Part shown: positions 57,524-64,000 of the stretch, one piece after another
How the letters are laid out: each line of letters opens with the position of its first letter
How positions within the stretch are numbered: position 1 is the stretch's first letter
Source of the DNA: SAR86 cluster bacterium
GTDB lineage: Bacteria > Pseudomonadota > Gammaproteobacteria > Magnimaribacterales > Magnimaribacteraceae
NCBI GenBank assembly: GCA_029268615.1
Contig: JAQWNM010000010.1
Span: 248,001 to 312,000, forward strand
Direction: 5' to 3'
Length of the DNA: 64,000 bases
Notes under the pieces: model-generated
Databases searched by the model: none
What the model saw: the letters and a program-made list of their open reading frames with translations, nothing else
Told to the model about the DNA's origin: nothing
Program-made: the position numbers and the translations under genes

Positions 57524-57986
57524 TACAATCCTCCCATTAGAAGCTAACAATAACTATCAAGGTGCCAAGATTGCGATGTGGTTCTTTATTGTTTTTGTAT
57601 GCCTAATGACTTGGCGCTCTATCATTCATATGTTATTTGAAGAATATGGCATGCATGGCATAGCTAATTTGAAGGTGTTAACCGGCGATCCAGATCCTAT
57701 GCCACTTATATATATGTTTTTTTCTATTTGGGGATTGGCGCAGCTTATATTCTGTGCGGTTTGCTGGATTGTGATCTTTCGTTACAGATCATTAATACCT
57801 TTAATGTATTTATTTTGGATTCTCGAATGGGGAACCAGGACTTTTCTATACCCCATAATGACAGGAGATCTGATTGCTGCAGGAGAATACTCTAATGGAC
57901 CAACTCCCGGTCATGTTTTAGCTCCTTATGTAACGATTATCTTACTGGCAATGTTTTTTCTTTCTACACGACAAAAGAATAACTAA
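57516..57986 (+). CDS. Unknown four-TM membrane protein in the catabolic block
   Basis: 156 residues from the ATG at 57516, chosen over an upstream TTG/ATG-like reading because it sits exactly across the DUF1330 stop. Four hydrophobic segments (about 20-42, 62-82, 88-108, 130-150) are joined by short loops with charged residues (FEEYGMHGIANL and TGDPDPMP). I recognise no family. Position and coupling suggest it serves the pathway, perhaps as transporter or membrane-bound enzyme partner, but nothing in the sequence settles this. Confidence 0.72.
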   Translation: MLNTILPLEANNNYQGAKIAMWFFIVFVCLMTWRSIIHMLFEEYGMHGIANLKVLTGDPDPMPLIYMFFSIWGLAQLIFCAVCWIVIFRYRSLIPLMYLFWILEWGTRTFLYPIMTGDLIAAGEYSNGPTPGHVLAPYVTIILLAMFFLSTRQKNN

Positions 57987-57994
57987 AAAATAAT

Positions 57995-59101
57995 ATGAAC
58001 GAATTACAAACACTTAAAACTGACCTGAACAAAACCCGAATTGTTTCAAAAAAACAGGGCGATCATATCGGAGAAAACGAAGTTCTTGTCAGAATAGAAA
58101 AATTTTCTTTCACGGCAAATAATGTTACTTATGGTGTTGCGGGTGACGCCATTGGTTACTGGAAATTTTTTCCTCCCTCAGAGGATTCTAATAATGAATG
58201 GGGATGTATTCCTGTCTGGGGTTTTGCTGAAGTAGTTATGTCTAACAATGAAGAGATTGAACAAGGGGAAAGAGTTTTTGGTTATTTTCCACCGGCAAAC
58301 TTTTTAATTGTTAAACCTATAAAAGTCTCTCCTCAGTCTTTCATTGATGGTAAAGAACATAGACAAGAACTACCTCCCGTTTATAACAATTATGTAAGAC
58401 TCAATTCTGAAGAAAATTATGATGCGTCTATGGACAATATTAGAGCCTTGCTCTTCCCTCTACATATAACCGCCTTTTGTTTATGTGATGCGTTAGAAGT
58501 TCAATCTTATGAAGGCGCATCTCAAATCATAATCGTAAGTGCTTCAAGTAAGACAGCTATAGGACTAACTCAAGGATTAGCAGAAACAGACGATTCACCA
58601 AAGATAGTGGGTTTGACTTCAAAGAATAATATCAAATTTGTAGAGAGTTTAGACTGCTATGACGAAGTTATATCTTATGATGATTTAGGCCGTATAAGTA
58701 AAGATTTATCTGTTATGGTCGACATGTCAGGTAATCAATCAGTTCTCTCTTCAGTTCAAGGCTCTTTGGGAGATAAAATGCTCAAATGCCTTACAGTAGG
58801 AATGACCCATTGGGATAAAGGAGGGTCTGTAGACGAGGCACTAGCTCAAGCAGAGTTGCAAGAAAGAACTGAATTCTTTTTTGCCCCAGCTCATATTCAA
58901 AAACGCATTGGAGACTGGGGTCATGATGGCTATGCCGAAAAAACAAACTTATTCATGAGTGCCAGAGCGTTGCAAAGTAAAGATTGGATGCAGGTCAAAG
59001 AAATCTCTAGTTTAGAAAATTTTACCAGCACTTATGAAGAAGTGGTTGCAGGGAATATCAACCCAAATGAAGGGATTATCGTGCAGCTAACAGATGATTA
59101 A
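57995..59101 (+). CDS. DUF2855 family protein (MDR-like)
   Basis: 368 residues of DUF2855. The N-terminal part resembles the GroES-like domain of medium-chain dehydrogenases (ENEVLVRIEKFSFTANNVTYG), and the middle carries IIVSASSKTAIGLTQGLA in place of the usual nucleotide loop. Members are often found in lipid or xenobiotic gene sets of marine bacteria; no activity is established. It lies 8 bases after the membrane protein, and the sulfatase gene overlaps its end by 8. Confidence 0.87.
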   Translation: MNELQTLKTDLNKTRIVSKKQGDHIGENEVLVRIEKFSFTANNVTYGVAGDAIGYWKFFPPSEDSNNEWGCIPVWGFAEVVMSNNEEIEQGERVFGYFPPANFLIVKPIKVSPQSFIDGKEHRQELPPVYNNYVRLNSEENYDASMDNIRALLFPLHITAFCLCDALEVQSYEGASQIIIVSASSKTAIGLTQGLAETDDSPKIVGLTSKNNIKFVESLDCYDEVISYDDLGRISKDLSVMVDMSGNQSVLSSVQGSLGDKMLKCLTVGMTHWDKGGSVDEALAQAELQERTEFFFAPAHIQKRIGDWGHDGYAEKTNLFMSARALQSKDWMQVKEISSLENFTSTYEEVVAGNINPNEGIIVQLTDD

Positions 59102-60740
59102 AAAGCTAGCCTATTTTTTACCGATACTTGTAATTTCAGGATTTTTAATCTGGGAATATAAAGTAAATATTCTTATTTGGTCTATACCAAAGATAGCCAG
59201 TTTCACAATGCCTGTACAAGAAAACATTCCAACCTCTTGGCCCAAAGGTCCTAAGGTTGCCAGTCAAGATGATAGACCAAACATAATCTTAATTTTGGCT
59301 GATGACATGGGTTACAACGATATATCCATGCATAACGGCGGAGCGGCTGATGGATCTCTTCAAACTCCTCATATTGATTCATTAGCAAGCAGCGGCATTT
59401 TGTTTTCTAGAGGTTATGCAGCAAATGCAACTTGTGCTCCATCTAGAGCTTCAATAATGACGGGAAAATATCCAACAAGCTTTGGATATGAATTCACTCC
59501 TGTTCCTGCTACAGGAAGATTAATCATGAATTGGCTTGCAGAAGAGAATGACTCAGAGCTTAAAGCAAGGATTGATAGAGAAGTAGCAACAAAAATTCCT
59601 CCTTATATGGAACAAGGAATGCCCACCGAACAGATCACTATTGCTGAGGTTTTGCGAGATGCAGGATATTACACGGCACACATAGGAAAATGGCATCTTG
59701 GTAATGCCTATGGCATGGATCCTCTCAGTCAAGGCTTTCAAGACTCTTTGTCTATGGTGGGACCGCTGTATTTACCTGAAGATCATCCAGATATCGTGAA
59801 TGCCAAGTTTGATACAAGAATTGATAAAATGATCTGGGGTATTGGTCAATATTCGGCGAGGTTTAATGGAGGCGATTTATTCGCACCAGATAAATATCTG
59901 ACTGATTACTATACTGACGAAGCATTAAAAGTAATTGAAAATAATAAAAATAGACCTTTTTTCTTATATTTGAGCCATTGGGCAATTCACAATCCGCTTC
60001 AGGCATTGCGAAGTGATGTTCAACAAATGAGTCATATGTCTGGCCACAATCTTCGGGTTTACTCAGGAATGATAGCTGCACTTGATAGAAGTGTTGGAAA
60101 GGTTGTTGAGAAGTTAAAAGATTTAGATATATATGGCAAAACTCTCATCATATTTACTAGTGATAATGGTGGAGCTAATTACATAGAATTAGAAGATATC
60201 AATAAACCTTACAGAGGTTGGAAAATAAGTTTTTTTGAAGGAGGAATAAGGGTTCCTTTTATCATTAGTTGGCCTAATGAAATTAGTCCAGGACAAAAAT
60301 CCGATAGTGCTATTCATCATTTTGATATTTTTTCTACTATTGCTTCAGCTGCAAGAACTGAATCCTCTAATAAAAATGAATTAAATGGAGTGAATTTATT
60401 GCCGTATATAAAAAATGAAAATTCTTCACGGCCGCATAAAACTCTTTTTTGGAGATCATGGAATCATCAGTCTGTCTTGCACGAAGAATGGAAATACATA
60501 ATTAGTAAAAAAGAAAATATGCGCTGGTTATTTGATACTTCAGTGGACCCCTTAGAAAAAAATAATCTCATTGAAAGTCATGCTGAAGAAGCAAATTTAA
60601 TTGAAGAGCTCTTAGTAAAATTTAATTCAGAACAAAAAGAACCTTTATTTCCGTCTGCCTATGAGGTTCCAACCATGATAGATAAATATGATGGACAGAA
60701 GTATGAGGAAGGTGATGAATATATTTACTGGTCTAACTAA
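59094..60740 (+). CDS. Sulfatase (arylsulfatase family)
   Basis: 548 residues. An N-terminal hydrophobic segment (4-20) anchors or exports it. Metal-binding D70-D71 (LADDMG) is followed by C114-A-P-S-R, the formylglycine signature, then GKWHLG, and SDNGGAN near residue 355. It should hydrolyse a sulfate ester in the periplasm after conversion of C114 by a formylglycine-generating enzyme, which is not encoded in the window. The substrate could be an aryl, steroid-like or sugar sulfate. It overlaps DUF2855 by 8 bases and precedes the flavoprotein by 15. Confidence 0.92.
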   Translation: MIKKLAYFLPILVISGFLIWEYKVNILIWSIPKIASFTMPVQENIPTSWPKGPKVASQDDRPNIILILADDMGYNDISMHNGGAADGSLQTPHIDSLASSGILFSRGYAANATCAPSRASIMTGKYPTSFGYEFTPVPATGRLIMNWLAEENDSELKARIDREVATKIPPYMEQGMPTEQITIAEVLRDAGYYTAHIGKWHLGNAYGMDPLSQGFQDSLSMVGPLYLPEDHPDIVNAKFDTRIDKMIWGIGQYSARFNGGDLFAPDKYLTDYYTDEALKVIENNKNRPFFLYLSHWAIHNPLQALRSDVQQMSHMSGHNLRVYSGMIAALDRSVGKVVEKLKDLDIYGKTLIIFTSDNGGANYIELEDINKPYRGWKISFFEGGIRVPFIISWPNEISPGQKSDSAIHHFDIFSTIASAARTESSNKNELNGVNLLPYIKNENSSRPHKTLFWRSWNHQSVLHEEWKYIISKKENMRWLFDTSVDPLEKNNLIESHAEEANLIEELLVKFNSEQKEPLFPSAYEVPTMIDKYDGQKYEEGDEYIYWSN

Positions 60741-60755
60741 ATCTAAGGAGAAGAA

Positions 60756-61682
60756 ATGAATAGAGTCACTAAAATATTAGGATGTAAATACCCAATTATT
60801 CAAGCCCCTATGGGATGGATAGCAAGAAGTCAACTTGCGTCAGCTGTATCTAATGCTGGAGGTTTTGGAATAATAGAAACTTCCTCTGGTGAAGTTGAAA
60901 ACTGCAAAAATGAAATTAAAGCTATGTCTCAAATGACAGATAAACCTTTTGGCGTAAATCTTCCACTATTATTTCTACAAGACGAAAGTATGATTGATCT
61001 TGTTGTAGAAGAAAAAATAAAGTTTGTTACTACTTCAGCTGGCGATCCTTCAAAATACATTCATATCTTAAAAGAAGCTGGAATTACAGTTTTTCATGCA
61101 GTACCAAGTCTTGCTGGAGCAATGAAAGCTGCTAATGCCGGAGTGGATGGCCTTGTAGTAGAAGGAACAGAAGGAGGAGGCTTTAAGAGCCCTGAAGAAG
61201 TGGGTCTAAGTGTTCTATTGCAATCAATTAGAAGACAAACTGATCTTCCTATGATTGCTGCCGGAGGAATAGTGAATGGCATAGGTATGGCTGCCGCTTT
61301 TGCTGCAGGAGCTGAAGGAATCCAAATGGGAACAAGATTTGTCTCTTCTAAAGAAAGTCCTGTTCATGATAATTTCAAAAACTACATACTCAAATCCAAT
61401 GAACAAGGCACTTGGATCCTTAATAAGAAGTCAAAACCGTGTATCAGAGCTTTAAAAACAGATTTTACTAAAGATATTTATGAAGAGGGTATTATGGAAA
61501 TGTCGGCAATGTCGAAAATAAAAGACTTGTATTTTGGAGGTGACATGAATGCGGCTCCTGCTCTTGCAGGACAATCTGTAGGGCTTATTGATCAAGTAAA
61601 ACTTGTTAAAGATATCATTAATGAGACTATTAATGAATTTAATGAAATTTGTAAAAGAATGTCATCACAGATTTTAAACTAA
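60756..61682 (+). CDS. Nitronate monooxygenase / FabK-like flavin oxidoreductase
   Basis: 308 residues of the FMN TIM-barrel family. The start is YPIIQAPMGWIA, then the FMN-phosphate segments AAGGI and GAEGIQMGTRF. The family loop, usually GGH in nitronate monooxygenase and FabK, reads EGGGFKSP here, so the catalytic His position is Phe and the true reaction is uncertain (perhaps a reductase of an enoyl or nitro compound). A strong AAGGAG site precedes the ATG. Last gene of the tight block; the TonB receptor follows 141 bases later. Confidence 0.85.
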   Translation: MNRVTKILGCKYPIIQAPMGWIARSQLASAVSNAGGFGIIETSSGEVENCKNEIKAMSQMTDKPFGVNLPLLFLQDESMIDLVVEEKIKFVTTSAGDPSKYIHILKEAGITVFHAVPSLAGAMKAANAGVDGLVVEGTEGGGFKSPEEVGLSVLLQSIRRQTDLPMIAAGGIVNGIGMAAAFAAGAEGIQMGTRFVSSKESPVHDNFKNYILKSNEQGTWILNKKSKPCIRALKTDFTKDIYEEGIMEMSAMSKIKDLYFGGDMNAAPALAGQSVGLIDQVKLVKDIINETINEFNEICKRMSSQILN

Positions 61683-61700
61683 ATATAATTATCCAACTTA

Positions 61701-61718
61701 TTGGCAGATTCCTGCCAA
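61701..61718. repeat. Inverted repeat between the flavoprotein and TonB receptor genes
   Basis: TTGGCAG and CTGCCAA are perfect 7-base arms with a 4-base loop. It is followed by A, not T, on the plus strand, so it is not a standard terminator for the upstream genes. It could be an operator or mRNA hairpin. Confidence 0.45.
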
Positions 61719-61823
61719 AAAAATGAAAAAATGGTCAATTTGCTCAAAAAGTGTAATATTAAAGTAATATTTTTTTATAAATATCTTTATTTATTAAGAT
61801 TTTTAACTTACTGGGGAGAGAAA

Positions 61824-64000
61824 ATGAAATCAATAAAACACATAATAATACTGTCTTTGCTAATGAGCGGCGGGTCCATATTTACTGCAGAATTAGAAGA
61901 GATTGTAGTTACTGCGCAGAAAAGAGCTGAAAACGTTCAAGATGTTCCTGCTACTGTTAATGCTCTAACTGCTAGTGTAATGGAAGACTTCCAAATACGA
62001 GATTTTAGTGAAATAGGTAGCCTTGTTGCTGGAACTACCTTTAATGAGTACGATACCCGTCGTAAAGCAGTCTCAATCAGGGGCCTTTTTACTGACCCAG
62101 ATTGGTCAGGAGTAGCCTTAGCACAAAATTATGTCAATGAAGTGCCTGTAAGACCGGGTGAAGCTTTCTTTGAACTGTATGACATAGAGCGAATAGAAGT
62201 TCTAAAAGGTGCGCAAGGAACGCTTCAAGGTGTTACTTCTCCTGGAGGAGCTATTCATATCTATACCAAGTCAGCTGAAATTGCTGATGCAATGAGCGGT
62301 TATGTTGAAAGTTCAATAGCAGATAATAATGGAACTTTGATTAAAACTGGCGTAAACATTCCTCTTACTAGTAGTCTTGCTATGAGATTTGCTGGAGTAG
62401 TCAATGAACATGATGGGCATGAAATTTTTAATGTAACGACAGGGCAAAGAGAGAATAAAAAAATTGATAGTCAAAGATTATCGTTTACATTTGCTCCAAC
62501 AGATGCCTTGGATATGCAACTGGTTTATGAAAAAGCTAACATCTCTCACACCCAACCAAGACCCGTAGCTGGATCAGCTGGTTCTGCACCTGCCGCAGTT
62601 GCACAGACCAAAGGATTCTTATCTCAATTTTCACCTGCAGCTGCTGGAATAAAAGTACCTTCCTATAATCGCCAATATTATGGAGGCCCTATTGGAACTG
62701 TAAGTATGGAAGATGGAATTGCTATTCATAATGGATTAGCTATGGATGAAAATGATTTAGATAGAACAACACTTACTATAAATTACTCCTTAGCTGGTCA
62801 TACTTTAACTTTAATTGGTTCAGATAAAGAGAATCTCTCTGATACTATTATTGATAGAGATTTTGGTAAATTTTACCCTGGGGGATATTATCAACGAGTA
62901 ACTACAGCGTCTGAAACTAAACATGGAGAAATTCGTATTGCAAATGATCCTGGTGGAAAAATTGAATACGTTGTTGGAGCGTACACTAATAACACGGACA
63001 CCTTTACTTTAGCTACTGTAGATACTACAGGTTTTCAAGCTAATATATTGGGTGCGTCTTACCCTCATCTTTTTTTTCAAGTTGATACCATCATACCTCT
63101 AGCTAGACAAACTAATGCTTTCTTCGCTAATGTGAAGTTTAATATTACAGATTCTACAGCTATCCAAGTTGGGGTTAGAGATCAAGAAATGGATTTCTTT
63201 AAAAAGCAAACAACTGACCTCACAACACTCTACACTAATATGGGTATGGCTTACTTGTGTGGGCTTGGAATGTGTACTTTAGATGCCATAGCTGATGCAG
63301 ATGCTTATGGTGAAAATGAATCTACAACAGAAAGCTTTAAGATTATACACAACCTCAATGAGGATGTTATGGTCTACGTCAGCTTAGACAGTGGTTTTAG
63401 ACCTGGTGGTCTTACTATAACCCCTACTGCCATAGATCCATCGTTGCTTGTTTATCAAGATGAAGAGAGTGATTTAATGGAAATAGGTGTTAAAAGCACG
63501 CTGATGGATGGAAAACTCATGATAAATGCATCTTATTTTGAAACTGAATTTGATGGATATCAAGGCAAAGCAGATAACATAACAGTCTTTGATAGAGCTA
63601 CTCAAAGCATGACCAATATGCAAGGTGGACTTGCATTTAATGCGGATGCAACTGCTGAAGGTTTTGAAATGGAATGGGCTTACTTAGTGAGCGATTCATT
63701 GACTTTGGGTGGTTCATTGGCGAGCGTCACTGTGGAATATGATTCTGGCACAATAGGCCCTATAAATGATCCAACATACGTTGGACTGCTAACTGCTACA
63801 GGAAGTATTGCTGGCCAAAGTGCTTCGAACGCACCTGAAGATACAGTAAATTTTTGGGCTGACTATAGCGCAGGAAATTACTTTGCAAGACTAATTTGGT
63901 CTATGGCCGGAGAACGAACTGATAGACTTGTTCCTGGAGGAGAAATAGGCGAACTAAATACTGTTAATCTACTGACTGGATATACTTCAGATAATGGTAT
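61824..64000 (+). CDS. TonB-dependent receptor (3' end beyond the window)
   Basis: The frame is open from the ATG at 61824 to the window end (725 complete codons). A GGGGAGAG ribosome site precedes it. A signal peptide leads to the TonB-box-like LEEIVVTAQKR, then a plug domain with KAVSIRGLF, an IERIEVLKGAQGTLQGV block and GAIHIYTK, and a long barrel. It has the layout of the large receptors of marine bacteria for complex organic substrates. It stands directly after the seven-gene block and may import its substrate, although the gene has a 141-base leader of its own. Confidence 0.93.
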   Translation, partial: MKSIKHIIILSLLMSGGSIFTAELEEIVVTAQKRAENVQDVPATVNALTASVMEDFQIRDFSEIGSLVAGTTFNEYDTRRKAVSIRGLFTDPDWSGVALAQNYVNEVPVRPGEAFFELYDIERIEVLKGAQGTLQGVTSPGGAIHIYTKSAEIADAMSGYVESSIADNNGTLIKTGVNIPLTSSLAMRFAGVVNEHDGHEIFNVTTGQRENKKIDSQRLSFTFAPTDALDMQLVYEKANISHTQPRPVAGSAGSAPAAVAQTKGFLSQFSPAAAGIKVPSYNRQYYGGPIGTVSMEDGIAIHNGLAMDENDLDRTTLTINYSLAGHTLTLIGSDKENLSDTIIDRDFGKFYPGGYYQRVTTASETKHGEIRIANDPGGKIEYVVGAYTNNTDTFTLATVDTTGFQANILGASYPHLFFQVDTIIPLARQTNAFFANVKFNITDSTAIQVGVRDQEMDFFKKQTTDLTTLYTNMGMAYLCGLGMCTLDAIADADAYGENESTTESFKIIHNLNEDVMVYVSLDSGFRPGGLTITPTAIDPSLLVYQDEESDLMEIGVKSTLMDGKLMINASYFETEFDGYQGKADNITVFDRATQSMTNMQGGLAFNADATAEGFEMEWAYLVSDSLTLGGSLASVTVEYDSGTIGPINDPTYVGLLTATGSIAGQSASNAPEDTVNFWADYSAGNYFARLIWSMAGERTDRLVPGGEIGELNTVNLLTGYTSDNG

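Noticed and set aside
59863-60081. Several 60-100 codon frames opposite large genes (for example inside the sulfatase, leuS, ilvD and PBP genes)
   Set aside because: They lie wholly within well-supported genes and show no family features or ribosome sites.

Overview
This 64 kb window looks like the chromosome of a streamlined, AT-rich marine gammaproteobacterium, most like the SAR86 group (inference). The support is low G+C, very short intergenic gaps, and convergent genes whose ends overlap. Two large TonB-dependent receptors (the second cut by the window edge) and several lipid- or xenobiotic-type oxidoreductases fit the same picture. Many gene blocks follow the Pseudomonas-type gammaproteobacterial order: ilvB-ilvN-ilvC-pssA, bamD facing rluD-pgeF, trxA-rho, aroQ-accB-accC, leuS-lptE-holA, and proA-nadD-rsfS-rlmH-mrdA-rodA-mltB-dacA. 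There is no rRNA operon, CRISPR array, prophage or insertion sequence. One tRNA gene, tRNA-Ile(GAT), is present.

Layout. 1-1.9 kb: small membrane-anchored proteins, some resembling the deazaflavin-dependent nitroreductase fold, and a limonene-epoxide-hydrolase-like protein. 2.0-3.6 kb: an oxygen-sensor module with fnr, a 56-residue coiled-coil protein, and a Rieske-like protein that lacks one cluster ligand, behind a perfect FNR box at class II spacing. 3.6-7.9 kb: tRNA-Ile, pssA and branched-chain amino-acid genes. 8-9.8 kb: a glycerate kinase and a beta-hydroxyacid dehydrogenase. 9.8-12.6 kb: pgeF, rluD, bamD. 12.6-15.8 kb: an outer-membrane DUF5916 protein with DUF4399 and flavin reductase genes. 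15.9-18.4 kb: rsmD, rho, trxA. 18.5-22.8 kb: a TonB receptor and ilvD. 22.9-25.9 kb: a frameshifted YejF-like ABC ATPase, an esterase and a copper chaperone. 25.9-32.6 kb: an orphan DsbD N-terminal domain, aroQ, accBC, leuS, lptE, holA. 32.6-41.3 kb: cell-wall elongation and NAD/proline genes on the minus strand. 41.4-54.3 kb: mixed metabolism, including DedA, a carotenoid oxygenase with a reductase, dipeptidase, chorismate mutase, SRAP, Mpl, PPi-type phosphofructokinase, a saccharopine-dehydrogenase-like protein, argD and an MBL hydrolase.

The most distinctive part is 54.3-64 kb. A TetR regulator faces a tight run of seven genes across a perfect 10-bp-arm palindrome. The seven encode a GST-like protein, a haloalkane dehalogenase, a DUF1330 protein, an unknown membrane protein, a DUF2855 protein, a sulfatase and a nitronate-monooxygenase/FabK-like flavoprotein. 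A TonB receptor follows. The set reads like a regulated uptake-and-catabolism locus for a halogenated, sulfated or otherwise modified organic compound. The substrate cannot be read from the sequence.

I saw no convincing intrinsic terminator (stable hairpin followed by a T tract) in the intergenic regions. No gene-free stretch exceeds 300 bases. All family assignments come from recognising motifs by eye; no database search was run.
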